NCBI GenBank assembly: GCA_044464175.1
Contig: JBIQLO010000059.1
Span: 1-19,695 of the forward strand
Reading direction: 5' to 3'
Length of the DNA: 19,695 nucleotides
DNA from: JBIQLO01 sp044464175
Lineage (GTDB): Bacteria; Planctomycetota; Phycisphaerae; Tepidisphaerales; Tepidisphaeraceae
The position numbers and the translations under genes were made by a program. Shown here piece after piece: positions 1 to 8,613 of this stretch; position 1 is the stretch's first letter; every line of letters starts with the position of its first letter. A model generated the notes under the pieces. The model saw only the letters and a program-made list of their open reading frames with translations, was not told the origin of the DNA and made no database searches.

Positions 1-46
1 GCGCCCCAGGCAGGAGAATCATTCCCAGCCCCATCCATTTCTTCAT
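1..46 (-). CDS. N-terminus of a secreted or lipoprotein gene (partial)
   Basis: Only 15 codons are in the window (MKKWMGLGMILLPGA). They look like the start of a Sec signal peptide: two lysines, then a hydrophobic run. The gene continues beyond the left edge, so its function cannot be given. An AGGAAG motif lies about 22 bases upstream, too far for an ordinary ribosome site. That motif better fits a 6-codon ORF starting at 64 whose TGA overlaps this ATG, so translational coupling is possible. A heptamer repeat tract (79-141) lies just upstream. Confidence 0.5.
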   Translation of the reverse strand, partial: MKKWMGLGMILLPGA

Positions 47-78
47 GGCGTTCTTGTACGCATCGTTTCTTCCTCGGC

Positions 79-141
79 GGTTTCGGGTTTTCGGTTGCCC
101 ATTCTCTTCCGGCCACTGGCAACCGGCAACCGACAACTTTC
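79..141. repeat. Degenerate heptamer tandem repeat, tract A
   Basis: Nine consecutive 7-base units can be read without gaps: GGTTTCG, GGTTTTC, GGTTGCC, CATTCTC, TTCCGGC, CACTGGC, AACCGGC, AACCGAC, AACTTTC. The first units are GGTTNNC-like and the last ones look like their reverse complement (NNAACC). The tract sits between the end of the decayed gene at 142 and the minus-strand start at 46. Confidence 0.6.
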
Positions 142-623
142 TCACGCCGCCTTGGCCATCACCCCGCCGCCGCTCAGGTGGGCGCTGAGGGGGCGGGACA
201 GGGGGCCGCTCTGGGCGCGGGGGTTGTACCAGCAGGCACTGAGCCAGACCTGCGTGCCGGGCGGCACGGAGGCGTCAAAGGCGATCTCCGCCACCGGGCG
301 CGTGGCGCTGCCCTTGAAGGTCCAGGCCGCCAGCGACGGCGGGGGGGTGGGGCCGATGAAGGCGTACAGGTTCGCCCCGGCCGCCCCCGGCGGCTTGCCG
401 CGCCGCTGAGGCGCACCTTCACAGCGCGCCCCTGGCAATAAAGGATTTCCAGCAGGGGAGCCTGGGCCGGCGGGGAGATCGGGGCGGGCGTTTTGCGCAC
501 GCTCAGCCCCAGGTCGCGCTTCTGCCCATCGTCAAGCGCCGGGTTGGCTTGGAGGCGGGGCGGTCTGAGGGGCCGCCGAAGCAGGTGCGGGAGAGGGGAG
601 GTCCGATTGCTTTGCCCGATCAT
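142..623 (-). pseudogene. Frameshifted, N-truncated fragment of a FN3-like hypothetical family
   Basis: Two overlapping minus-strand frames join into one recognisable protein end. From ATG 623 the upstream frame reads through RLQANPALDDGQKRDLGLSVRKT and an LLEI beta segment to about position 401. The other frame then continues with GKPPG, LYAFIG, and ...VWLSACWYNPRAQSGPLS to a stop at 142. The order (helical tail, LGL-TVR-type linker, fibronectin-like domain ending in W-x-N-x-R-G-x-x-GP) resembles a short hypothetical family I recall from planctomycetes and other bacteria. That family normally carries about 70 more N-terminal residues. Here the N-terminus runs into the divergent permease gene at 658. 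One base is missing near 400-401, in a GC-rich run, which could be a real mutation or a sequencing error. Confidence 0.55.
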
Positions 624-657
624 CCCGGTAAATTCCTTCTCATGATCCGCCGGGCCG

Positions 658-2133
658 ATGATGTCGCTCTTGCAGGGTCCGCTTCGACTGAAGCGGGCCG
701 GGCGGGCCTTGAGCCGGGGGTGGCGCATGAGTGAGATGGCCCTGGCGCGGGAGGATGCGCCCATCGACCCGGCGCAGGGCTCGACCGCGCCCCCCTCCTG
801 GCTGGGGGAGGTCTGGGCCGATGCGGCCGGGCGCACGGGGGCGCGCCTGGGGCTGGCGTGGATCCTCTTCGTCGGGTTCTGCGCCATCTTCGCCCCCTTC
901 CTGGCCAACAGCCATCCCTACCTGATCAAGATGGACGGGCAGGTCTCCAGCCCGTTGCTGCGCTACCTGACCCCGGCCGATGCCCTGCTGCTGATCCTCA
1001 CCGCCGCCGGGGCGGTGTTGTGGTTCACGCGTCTGCGATTCGCCACGAAGCTGAGGGCGCTGCTCTGGGTCTTCCTGGTCGCCTGGCCGCTGGCGATCTG
1101 GAAACCGGCCTGGGACTGGATGCACGCGGCGGGGGGATCGCCAACGCAGCGCGGGCTCTTCCTGGGGATCGTGCTGCTGATCGACATTGTTCTGGCGGCG
1201 TGGGTCTTGGGGCGACTGGCGATGCGGTGGCGCGCCAGGGGGGGCATGGCGCTGGTGATGCTCCTGGTGGCGGCGGCGCTGATCGCCTGGCCGGTGAATC
1301 CGCCGGAGCTGGCGGTCTATGAGCAGTATCGCGTGGCGGCCGCCCAAGGGCATGTGCAATGGGTCATCAACGCTCCGGTCCCCTATTCGGTGGGGGATCA
1401 CATGCGCGACCAGTTCGACCCGAACCACCCCCACCCGTGGGGACCCTCCTGGCGGCATCCGATGGGGACGGAAATCTACGGGGCCGACATCCTGAGCCAC
1501 ATGATCCACGCCTGCCGGGTGGCGATGGCGGTGGGATTCATCTCCACCGGCATCTCCGTCTGCATCGGCATCGTCATCGGGGCGCTGCTGGGGTATTTCG
1601 TGGGGCTGGTCGATCTGCTGGGGATGCGCGTGATCGAGGTCTTCGGCGCGATTCCGACGATCTACCTCCTGCTGACCTTCGTGGCGGCCTTTCCGGAATA
1701 TCGCAGCATCTACCTGATCATGGCGATCATCGGCCTGACCGGCTGGGTGGGGGATGCGCGCTTCGTCCGGGCCGAATTCTTCAAGCTGCGCCACCAGGAT
1801 TTCGTGCAGGCGGCGGTGGCCCAGGGGCTTCCGCTGAGATCCATTTTATTCAAGCACTTATTGCCCAACGCAATCGCGCCCCTGCTGGTCAGCGCCAGCT
1901 TCGGCATCGCCGGAGCGATCCTCTCCGAGAGCGTCCTGAGCTTCCTGGGGCTGGGGATCCCGATCGGGCAGGCGAGCTGGGGACAGCTGCTCAACGAAGC
2001 CACCAGTGAGAGCGGGGCCTTCTACTGGTGGCTGGGGACCTTTCCGGGGATGGCGATCTTTTTGACGGTGCTGGCGTACAACGTCATCGGGGAGGCGCTG
2101 CGGGATGCGCTGGACCCGAAACTACGCGGCTAA
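658..2133 (+). CDS. Oligopeptide/dipeptide ABC transporter permease, OppC type, extended
   Basis: Inner-membrane permease of a peptide-type ABC importer. The C-terminal half is classic OppC/DppC. It has the HPMGTEIYGADILSHMIHACR entry motif, several membrane helices, and the EAA loop at about residues 370-410 (FFKLRHQDFVQAAVAQG...LPNAIAPLL), where the ATPase subunits dock. At 491 aa it is far longer than the usual roughly 300 aa. Between the first helix and the core there are four additional hydrophobic segments (about residues 105-220). No partner permease, binding protein or ATPase is in the window, so the rest of the transporter must lie elsewhere. ATG 658 and 661 lack a clear ribosome site. 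ATG 727 (MSEMALARED) is a possible alternative start. A weak promoter candidate is TTGCTT (607) with TAAATT (629), spacer 16. Confidence 0.88.
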   Translation: MMSLLQGPLRLKRAGRALSRGWRMSEMALAREDAPIDPAQGSTAPPSWLGEVWADAAGRTGARLGLAWILFVGFCAIFAPFLANSHPYLIKMDGQVSSPLLRYLTPADALLLILTAAGAVLWFTRLRFATKLRALLWVFLVAWPLAIWKPAWDWMHAAGGSPTQRGLFLGIVLLIDIVLAAWVLGRLAMRWRARGGMALVMLLVAAALIAWPVNPPELAVYEQYRVAAAQGHVQWVINAPVPYSVGDHMRDQFDPNHPHPWGPSWRHPMGTEIYGADILSHMIHACRVAMAVGFISTGISVCIGIVIGALLGYFVGLVDLLGMRVIEVFGAIPTIYLLLTFVAAFPEYRSIYLIMAIIGLTGWVGDARFVRAEFFKLRHQDFVQAAVAQGLPLRSILFKHLLPNAIAPLLVSASFGIAGAILSESVLSFLGLGIPIGQASWGQLLNEATSESGAFYWWLGTFPGMAIFLTVLAYNVIGEALRDALDPKLRG

Positions 2134-2198
2134 AGGGAGGGGCGCAACGGCGAGGTCAGCCGCGGTTGGGGGCTCGAAAGCGGCTTCTCGCGAAATAG

Positions 2199-2218
2199 CT
2201 TGCCCATAACGGGCTTTT
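2199..2218 (+). terminator. Weak hairpin with T-run after the permease gene
   Basis: GCCC-ATAAC-GGGC followed by TTTT lies 65 bases after the permease stop. The stem is only four pairs, so this is a tentative intrinsic terminator. Confidence 0.3.
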
Positions 2219-2277
2219 AGGATAGCCTCCCCCGGCGTGCGCGTGGGCTGGATGGATGGAAACTTGCCTGAAATTCA

Positions 2278-4758
2278 ATGCTCTGGCCGATTCTTCTGGC
2301 TGCGATGGGGGCGGCGGCGCTGATTGCGATCATTGGCGGCGGGCTCCTGTTCCACCACCGAAAACAGCGGCGGCTTGAGGCCGGGCGGCAGCGCCATATC
2401 GCCGAGCTTGAGGGCCAGCGCGACCGTCTGGCCGCCATTCTCGAGCACATGCCCCAGGGGATCGTGGTGGCCGAGGCCCCCGGCGGGCGCATCATCAGCG
2501 TCAACGAGCGGCAGGTGGAGGCGATCGTCCGGCATCCGGTGCGCTATTCGGCGGGGATCAACCACTATGGCGAGTGGATGGGGTGGCACGCCGACGGGCG
2601 TCCGATCCGCCCGGAGGAGTGGCCGCTGGCCCGGGCGCTGCAGCAGGGGGAAATTTCCCGCAACGTGGAGGTGCAGTATCTCTTCGGCGACAATCGCCGC
2701 GGGTGGCTGAGCATCAGCGCCGCTCCGGTGCGGGATGCGCAGGGGAATATCGTGGCAGGGGTGACGATGTTCCACGATGTGACGGAGCAGAAGTGGATGG
2801 AGGAACTGCTCCAGCAGCGCGAGGAGCGGTACCGCGCCCTGCTGATGCTGACGGCCACCATCGTCTGGACCGCCGCGCCCGATGGGCAGATTCTGGCCGA
2901 TGTGCCGGAGTGGGAGGCGTTCACCGGGCAGACGCCCCGGCAGTACAAGGGGATGGGATGGCTCCAGGCGATCCATCCGGAGGACCGGGGCCCCACGCTC
3001 GATTACTGGCGGGAGCACATCCACTCCCGCAAGCCGATGGACTGGGTCTATCGCCTGCGCCGACGGGATGGGCGGTACCGGCACGTGGCTTTGCGCGGCG
3101 TGCCGGTGTTTGACGAGCAGGCGCAGGCCGGGGCGATGGCGGTGCGCGAATGGTTTGGCACCTGCACGGACATCGAGGAGCAGCGGCGGGCGGAGCAGAA
3201 TCTGATCGACAACGAGAAGCAGCTTCGCCTGGCGATGGAGACGGGGCGTCTGGGCGCCTGGCAGATCGACCTGTTGAACAACGAGATGGAGTGTTCCCCC
3301 GCCTGCCGTGCGATGTTCGGTTTTTCCGCCGATGCGCCGGTGTCGCGGCCGGCCTTCGGGGAGCGCATCCATCCGGAGGACCGTCCCCGCCTGGAGCGGG
3401 CGATGGAAGAGGCCATCGAGAACGGCAGCGAACTGGACATCGAATACCGCTGCCGCTGGCCCGACGGCACGGTCCACTGGATTCATTCCCGCGGACGCGC
3501 CACGCGCCTGGAGCGGGGCCGCCCCCGCCGGATGAACGGGGTGACGCTGGACATCACCGCGCGCAAGGCCATGGAGCAGCACAAGACGCAGCTGCTTGAG
3601 GCGGAGCGGGCGGCGCGCTCGGAGGCGGAGCGAATCGGCCGCATCAAGGATGAGTTCCTGGCCACGCTGTCGCACGAGCTGCGCACGCCGCTGAACGCGA
3701 TCCTGGGCTGGTCGCAGATCCTGCAGGAGCCGAACCTGCCGCCGGAGGAATTGAAGCAGGGGCTGGAGGTCATCGAGCGCAACACGCGCATCCAGGCGCA
3801 GCTGATCGAGGACCTGCTGGATTTGAGCCGGATCATCTCGGGAAAACTGCGCCTCAGCACCCGCCCGCTGGACCTGCCGGCGGTGATCGAGGCGGCGATC
3901 GAGTCGGTGCGCCCGGCGGCCGAAGCGCGGCAGATCGAGTTGCTGACGGAACTGGACCCGGCCGCCGGGGCGGTGCGCGGCGATCCGGGCCGGCTGCAGC
4001 AGGTGGTCTGGAATCTTTTGTCCAACGCGGTGAAGTTCACACCCCACCGGGGGCAGGTGAGGATCGCGCTGCGCCGGGTCGAGTCGAACGTGGAGATCGA
4101 GGTGAGCGACAACGGGGCGGGGATCGCGCCGGGCGTGCTGCCGCACGTCTTCGACCGCTTCCGCCAGGGGGATTCCTCCACCACGCGCAAGCATGGCGGA
4201 CTGGGGCTGGGACTGGCCATCGTCAAGCAGCTGGTGGAGGTGCATGGCGGTACGGTGAGCGCCCAGAGCGAGGGGGAGGGTCGGGGGGCCACCTTCCGGG
4301 TTCACCTGCCGCTGCTGGCGGTGCAGGGGGATGCGCCCCCGCATCCGGCCGAAAGCGCCGAGGGGGACGCCCCCGATTTGCGCGGGATGCACGTTCTGGT
4401 GGTGGATGATGAGCCGGATGCGCGGGACATGGTGCGGCGGGTGCTGGAGCACGGGGGGGCGCGCGTCTGTGCCGCCGGCAGCGCCGATGAGGCGGTGGAG
4501 ATGCTCCGCCAGTTCAAGCCCGACATTCTCCTGAGCGACATCGGCATGCCGCATCGAGACGGCTTTGACCTCATCCGCGAGATTCGGGCCCTGCCGCCCG
4601 AAGGGGGCGGGGACATCCCCGCGGCCGCCCTGACCGCCTTTGCCCGGGCGGAGGACCGCGAGCGGGCCCTCACCAGCGGCTATCAGACGCATCTGGCCAA
4701 GCCCATTGAGCCGGCCGCCCTGCTGGCGGCGGTGGCCAACCTGGCGGGGCGGGGCTAA
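2278..4758 (+). CDS. Hybrid sensor histidine kinase with three PAS domains and a receiver
   Basis: An 826-aa phosphorelay kinase. Order: one N-terminal membrane helix (residues 3-24) without a periplasmic loop, a short coiled segment, PAS domains at about 50-165, 183-300 and 312-432, HisKA, HATPase_c, then a receiver. The phosphorylated histidine is H466 (TLSHELRTPLN). The ATPase has N583 in NLLSNAVKF, DNGAGI at 611-616, FDRF and GLGLGLAIV. The receiver has D710/D711, phosphoacceptor D754 (LLSDIGMP), T786 and K808. All catalytic residues are present. Signals are probably cytosolic or membrane-linked and read by the PAS domains. There is no output domain and no adjacent response regulator or Hpt gene, so the partner is elsewhere. 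Sequence upstream of ATG 2278 shows no strong Shine-Dalgarno site. Confidence 0.93.
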   Translation: MLWPILLAAMGAAALIAIIGGGLLFHHRKQRRLEAGRQRHIAELEGQRDRLAAILEHMPQGIVVAEAPGGRIISVNERQVEAIVRHPVRYSAGINHYGEWMGWHADGRPIRPEEWPLARALQQGEISRNVEVQYLFGDNRRGWLSISAAPVRDAQGNIVAGVTMFHDVTEQKWMEELLQQREERYRALLMLTATIVWTAAPDGQILADVPEWEAFTGQTPRQYKGMGWLQAIHPEDRGPTLDYWREHIHSRKPMDWVYRLRRRDGRYRHVALRGVPVFDEQAQAGAMAVREWFGTCTDIEEQRRAEQNLIDNEKQLRLAMETGRLGAWQIDLLNNEMECSPACRAMFGFSADAPVSRPAFGERIHPEDRPRLERAMEEAIENGSELDIEYRCRWPDGTVHWIHSRGRATRLERGRPRRMNGVTLDITARKAMEQHKTQLLEAERAARSEAERIGRIKDEFLATLSHELRTPLNAILGWSQILQEPNLPPEELKQGLEVIERNTRIQAQLIEDLLDLSRIISGKLRLSTRPLDLPAVIEAAIESVRPAAEARQIELLTELDPAAGAVRGDPGRLQQVVWNLLSNAVKFTPHRGQVRIALRRVESNVEIEVSDNGAGIAPGVLPHVFDRFRQGDSSTTRKHGGLGLGLAIVKQLVEVHGGTVSAQSEGEGRGATFRVHLPLLAVQGDAPPHPAESAEGDAPDLRGMHVLVVDDEPDARDMVRRVLEHGGARVCAAGSADEAVEMLRQFKPDILLSDIGMPHRDGFDLIREIRALPPEGGGDIPAAALTAFARAEDRERALTSGYQTHLAKPIEPAALLAAVANLAGRG

Positions 4759-4792
4759 ATCGTCCGGCCGACCGGCGCGCCTTTGCCTCACC

Positions 4793-4972
4793 TCACTCGG
4801 ATCGCCGCACCATGATGATGTAGAGGGCCACGAAATAGAGGCAAACCAGCAGCGCTGCGGCCAGTCCCGTCGTGGCTTCCCCGAGGAAAAATGCCAGGAA
4901 GATCACCGGGCCGGCCAGAATCGCGCCGGCGATGGCGAGGATCAGCAGGGGTGGTGGAATCCTGTTTATCAT
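4793..4972 (-). CDS. 59-aa two-helix membrane protein
   Basis: A small ORF from ATG 4972 to TGA 4793 fills most of the gap between the kinase and the debranching enzyme. The protein begins MINRIPPPLLILAIAGAI and has two clear hydrophobic helices (about residues 8-31 and 36-53). They are separated by a short GEATTG turn, and the protein ends with a basic VRRSE tail. No homologue is recognised. It lies 97 bases downstream of the debranching enzyme on the same strand and could be cotranscribed with it. The gene converges on the kinase gene, 34 bases away. The clean two-helix pattern and normal codon choice support a real gene; the lack of a strong ribosome site lowers confidence. Confidence 0.6.
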   Translation of the reverse strand: MINRIPPPLLILAIAGAILAGPVIFLAFFLGEATTGLAAALLVCLYFVALYIIMVRRSE

Positions 4973-5069
4973 GGCAGGCGATCTCTGGCAGCGAATTGTG
5001 GGGCGCGGGAGGAAACTTGTCGATAGGCCCGGTGGCTGCAGCGCAGGCAGCTGGCCCGGTCACGGCGGG

Positions 5070-7121
5070 TTAGTTGCTGGGGGCCAGACCGATGGGGGGA
5101 ACGATTAGCGTCGCCACGGGCTGATGACGGAGCTGGACGGGGGCGCTGCGCGGTCGCTGTTCCAGGATGTCCTCGACGTAGCACCGGAGGAATTCACCCA
5201 CCGCGCGACAGTCGGCAATGCCGCCGCCGGGCTGGTGGGGGGGATCGCCGTCGAATAACTCGCACAGCTGGCCCATTCCCTCGGCCTGTAGCCAGGCCAG
5301 CGGCTTTTCAAGCATTGCCATCGCCCGCATCCGAACCGGCTCGCTTCGGCCTTGGACCCGCAGCAGCGCCGTCACCAGCGGCCCCAGCAGCCAGGGGAAG
5401 ACGGACCCCTGATGGTATGCCCGATCGCGCGACACGACATCCCCGGCATATCGCCCCTGGTAATTTCGATCTTCCGGCGACAGCGTCCGCACGCCCATTG
5501 GCGTGAGAAGATGGCTCATGACCGTCTGGAGCATCGTCGCGTGACGGGCCTCATCCAGCACCGCAAAGGGGAGACTGAGCGCCAGCAGTTGATTGGGCCG
5601 GATGGAGGAGTCGGCCCGGTTCCCGCGCACCACGTCATGACAGCAGCCGGCAATGTCATTCCAGAAATAGGCATTGAACGACTGATAGACCCGGTCAGCC
5701 AAGGTGGAGAGGGCTTCGGCGGTCTGGGGGCGGTTCAGGTCTCCGGCCCACCTGGTTCCGATCCGCAGCGCGTTGTACCAGAGCGCGTTGATCTCGACCG
5801 CCTTGCCTTGCCGCGGCGTGATCACCCAGTCACCAACCCGCGCATCCATCCAGGTGGCGCCCGGCGCCTCGACATTTACCAGACCATCGGCCTCCACACC
5901 GATACCCAGTTCCGTCCCCTGTTTAAAGGCTGCCACGATCTGTTCCACCGCCGACAGTGCGGCCCGGCGCACCGGCTCATCGTCAGGCTCATAGGCCAAA
6001 TACTGCGAGGCTGCCTGAATGAACCACAATGCAACATCGGCCGCTTCATAGCGCGATTCCGACCCATCTTCAGGCATCTCCGAAGGCATCAGCCCGCCGC
6101 GGAGGGCGCTGATGAAGCCCAGCAGCATGCGCCTTGCCTCGCCCAGCCGTCCGCCGGCCAGCAGCACCCCACCCATTCCAATCAGGGCGGATCGCCCCGA
6201 CGGCGGAGCCCATGGATAGATTGACTGGAGTCCCGCCCAGGCGGAGGTGGATGGTTGCCCGCCGGTTGCGGCAGGCAGTTCCAGTTGAAAGCACCCTACC
6301 GCCGACTGCAGGCAATTTCGCGCCTCATCCTCGAGACCGATGGCGACCGGGATGGCTTCACACTGCCGCACGCCCGCGGCGATGGCGGTTTGGAGATCAA
6401 TCGGATCGGTTGAGCAGACAAAATGCACCGGCTCGCCCGGCTGGAGCGTCCAGCGCACCACCCCCGGCCGCCACAGGTCCTCCAATCCCGCGTAGCCCCG
6501 CTCCTGTTCGCGGCGATAGATCGTGTTGAGATACCAGGCGTCGTTGGATTCAAAAGTGCCATCATGCGCAAAAAACGCCTCCGGCGTCCGCGAGGTGGCC
6601 GGGATGCGCATTCCTGCGCCCGTCTGCTCCACGCGCAGACGCCCGTTCCACTGGTACATCAACTCGTGAATCGGGCGCAGGGCGAAGAGCGGGGACAATT
6701 CCAGCTCGATCGGGCGATCGGCGCCCAGCAGCACATAGCTGAGGCAGACCGTGTTTGTTCCCTTGAGCAGCTGCAGCTGCTTCTCGACCGTCCATCCATC
6801 CGCCTGCCAGGCCCAGCGGGGGCAGGGATCGGTCGCGAACATCCGCAGCAGATGGTGTCCGGTCGGATGAATCACGCCCGGGTATTCGCTGTTGCACAGC
6901 GGAAAAGTCCAGCCATCCCGCCTGACGAACTCCTCCACACGCGACAGGATGACCATGCGACGGACCGGCGGGGCCATCGCAGCGACCAGCAGACCCTGAT
7001 ATTTTCGCGTATTGAGTCCCAGCACGGTCGAACTGGCATAGCTCCCCAGGCCGTTGGCGCAGATCCATTCCCGCCGCACAGCCTCCTCAAACGGAATCGA
7101 CGACAGGTTTAACGGCGCCAT
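5070..7121 (-). CDS. Glycogen debranching enzyme (amylo-alpha-1,6-glucosidase, archaeal/bacterial GDE type)
   Basis: About 683 aa. It probably removes alpha-1,6 branches from glycogen in the cytosol. The N-terminal third matches the GDE_N_bis domain (ICANGLGSYASSTVLGLNTRKYQGLLVAA is its typical opening). The C-terminal part is the (alpha/alpha)6 GDE_C glucosidase domain. It has a GGLMPSEMPEDG segment, an ADVALWF segment, and the block ATWMDARVGDWV...GKAVEINALWYNAL at about residues 420-450, which carries acidic residues expected in the active site. I chose ATG 7121 because GAGGAG lies four bases upstream; a GTG at 7133 is possible but has no ribosome site. A promoter with a TATACT box lies upstream, overlapping a small hairpin. 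It is divergent from the glycosyltransferase. Confidence 0.9.
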   Translation of the reverse strand: MAPLNLSSIPFEEAVRREWICANGLGSYASSTVLGLNTRKYQGLLVAAMAPPVRRMVILSRVEEFVRRDGWTFPLCNSEYPGVIHPTGHHLLRMFATDPCPRWAWQADGWTVEKQLQLLKGTNTVCLSYVLLGADRPIELELSPLFALRPIHELMYQWNGRLRVEQTGAGMRIPATSRTPEAFFAHDGTFESNDAWYLNTIYRREQERGYAGLEDLWRPGVVRWTLQPGEPVHFVCSTDPIDLQTAIAAGVRQCEAIPVAIGLEDEARNCLQSAVGCFQLELPAATGGQPSTSAWAGLQSIYPWAPPSGRSALIGMGGVLLAGGRLGEARRMLLGFISALRGGLMPSEMPEDGSESRYEAADVALWFIQAASQYLAYEPDDEPVRRAALSAVEQIVAAFKQGTELGIGVEADGLVNVEAPGATWMDARVGDWVITPRQGKAVEINALWYNALRIGTRWAGDLNRPQTAEALSTLADRVYQSFNAYFWNDIAGCCHDVVRGNRADSSIRPNQLLALSLPFAVLDEARHATMLQTVMSHLLTPMGVRTLSPEDRNYQGRYAGDVVSRDRAYHQGSVFPWLLGPLVTALLRVQGRSEPVRMRAMAMLEKPLAWLQAEGMGQLCELFDGDPPHQPGGGIADCRAVGEFLRCYVEDILEQRPRSAPVQLRHQPVATLIVPPIGLAPSN

Positions 7122-7148
7122 CGGTCTCCTCACTCATTTTCATCGGCA

Positions 7149-7178
7149 AGTATAGCCTTCGGCTATCCTCTTTCGGAA
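7149..7178 (-). promoter_or_regulatory. Candidate promoter of the debranching enzyme with hairpin over the -10
   Basis: On the minus strand TATACT (7149-7154) fits the -10 consensus in five of six positions. TTCCGA (7173-7178) is a weak -35 with an 18-base spacer. A perfect inverted repeat, ATAGCC-TTC-GGCTAT (7152-7166), overlaps the -10. Confidence 0.45.
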
Positions 7179-7187
7179 GAAGGAAAT

Positions 7188-7216
7188 TTGCTCAACCCGG
7201 TTCCGATCCGCATGAT
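7188..7216 (+). promoter_or_regulatory. Candidate promoter of the glycosyltransferase
   Basis: TTGCTC (7188-7193), a 17-base spacer, then CATGAT (7211-7216), 45 bases before the ATG. The same TTGCTC hexamer is placed as a -35 upstream of tRNA-Cys and of the secreted protein at 14115. Both boxes are imperfect. Confidence 0.3.
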
Positions 7217-7261
7217 GAGGGGCAGCGTCGCCTTGAAAATAGCCGCCGGCTGAGTTGTTTA

Positions 7262-8449
7262 ATGGATATAATCCTGCTCATTCTCCATGCTGATCCCGCC
7301 CGAGGGGGCGCGGAGCGATACACGCTGGACCTGGCCGGCGCGCTGGTGCAGCGCGGGCACCGGGTAGCCCTGGGCGCCCGATCGTTTGCCCAGGTTCCGC
7401 CCGGGGTGGAGCGCGTCAATCTGGATGCCGGTGGGGCAACGCGCATCGGGCAATACCGGCGCTTCTTGAACGCCATCGACACTCATCTGGCAAGCCGCCG
7501 CTACGACGTCGTCCACGCCATGCTGCCGGTGCGCCAATGCGATGTCTATCACCCGCATGCCGGGATCGCGGCCGAGGTGACGCAAAGCGGCAGCCTTTTC
7601 AAACGCCTGCGGAATGCCGCCAACGCCCGCCGCCGTGCGTTTGCCGCGGTCGAACAGCGCTTGTTGTCGGCCAACTCTCCACCGGTGGTGCTTTGCCTGT
7701 CGGAAATCATCAAACAGACCGTCCGGCGGCATTATCCACTGGGCGACGATCGGCTGGCGATGCTCTTTAACGCGGTCGATCTGGAACGCTTCAATCCGGC
7801 CGAGCACTTCGAGGCGGGACAGGCGCTGCGCCGGCAATATGGGATTTCGCCGGAAACACCCCTGGCGGCCATGATTGCCCAGGACTTCCACCGCAAAGGA
7901 CTGGAACAGGCGCTTCGGGCAATTGCGATGGACAACAAGGGGGCCGGGCAGCGGCCGAGGATGGCGCTGATCGTGGCCGGGCGGCCCAATCCGGCTCCAT
8001 TTCAGCAGCTTGCCGGAAAACTGGGGGTCGACAATCAGGTCATCTTCGCCGGTCCGGTGGCCGATCCGCGTCCGATTTACGCGGGGGCGGACATGCTCGT
8101 TCTACCGACCCGCCATGATCCCTGCAGCCTTGTCGTGCTGGAGGCGCTGGCGATGGAGCTGCCCGTCATCACCACCCGCTGCAACGGCGCTTCGGAGATC
8201 ATGGTGTCGGGCCGCCATGGGATTGTGTTGGATGATCCCGACGACATCGCCCCCTTGGCCGAGGCGATGCGGCGGCTGGCCGATCCGGAGCAGCGGGAGA
8301 AGATGCGTCAGGCCTGCCGGGACCTGCGCCCGCGACTGGCCGCACAGACGCATCTGGACCGTCTGATGGGAATCTATGGGACGATTGCCGCGGCCGGGAG
8401 GTGCGACAGGCCGGCCTCTGTCGCTAAGAGGGGTCACAGCGGGATTTAG
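7262..8449 (+). CDS. Glycosyltransferase family 4, WaaG-like
   Basis: A 395-aa GT-B retaining glycosyltransferase that moves a sugar from a nucleotide-sugar donor, probably to a cell-envelope glycan or lipopolysaccharide core. The N-terminus carries the acceptor-side motif HADPARGGAERYTLDLAGAL. The middle HYPLGDDRLAMLFNAVDLERFNP and HRKGLEQALRAIA resemble LPS glucosyltransferase WaaG. The donor-binding block DPCSLVVLEALAMELPVITT-NGASE contains the EX7E-type acidic pair of GT4. The last 20 or so residues are not typical and may be a lineage tail. No other envelope gene is adjacent. The divergent debranching enzyme may be a coincidental neighbour or may reflect glycan metabolism. Donor and acceptor cannot be read from sequence. 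Confidence 0.88.
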   Translation: MDIILLILHADPARGGAERYTLDLAGALVQRGHRVALGARSFAQVPPGVERVNLDAGGATRIGQYRRFLNAIDTHLASRRYDVVHAMLPVRQCDVYHPHAGIAAEVTQSGSLFKRLRNAANARRRAFAAVEQRLLSANSPPVVLCLSEIIKQTVRRHYPLGDDRLAMLFNAVDLERFNPAEHFEAGQALRRQYGISPETPLAAMIAQDFHRKGLEQALRAIAMDNKGAGQRPRMALIVAGRPNPAPFQQLAGKLGVDNQVIFAGPVADPRPIYAGADMLVLPTRHDPCSLVVLEALAMELPVITTRCNGASEIMVSGRHGIVLDDPDDIAPLAEAMRRLADPEQREKMRQACRDLRPRLAAQTHLDRLMGIYGTIAAAGRCDRPASVAKRGHSGI

Positions 8450-8462
8450 GCGGTCGCCCCGC

Positions 8463-8490
8463 TTGCTCCCCAACTCCGGCCGTATATAAT
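8463..8490 (+). promoter_or_regulatory. Promoter of tRNA-Cys (and probably the SdhB gene)
   Basis: A consensus TATAAT (8485-8490) is preceded by TTGCTC (8463-8468) with a 16-base spacer. The predicted start is near 8497, eight bases before the mature tRNA 5' end at 8505. Confidence 0.65.
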
Positions 8491-8504
8491 TCCACGCACT
8501 GAGC

Positions 8505-8578
8505 GGCCGAGTACCCAAGCGGACTAAGGGGACGGATTGCAAATCCGTTATTCGCCGGTTCGAATCCGGCCTCGGCCT
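8505..8578 (+). tRNA. tRNA-Cys (anticodon GCA)
   Basis: The acceptor stem pairs GGCCGAG (8505-8511) with CTCGGCC (8571-8577). The anticodon stem ACGGA/TCCGT encloses the loop TTGCAAA, giving anticodon GCA. The T arm is GCCGG-TTCGAAT-CCGGC. The discriminator base is U (8578), as expected for cysteine tRNA. CCA is not encoded. The gene is 74 bases with a CCC/GGG D stem. It has its own promoter and sits 35 bases before the SdhB start codon. Confidence 0.95.
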
Positions 8579-8613
8579 TTTGAAGCAAATTCCAGCCCTG
8601 AGGAATCAACTAG

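Noticed and set aside
640..1794. 384-codon minus-strand ORF opposite the permease
   Set aside because: Low-complexity Gln/Arg/Pro/His content and complete overlap with a clear OppC gene.
2275..4791. 838-codon minus-strand ORF opposite the histidine kinase
   Set aside because: Antisense shadow: Arg/Pro/His-rich, no domain, while the plus strand encodes an intact kinase.
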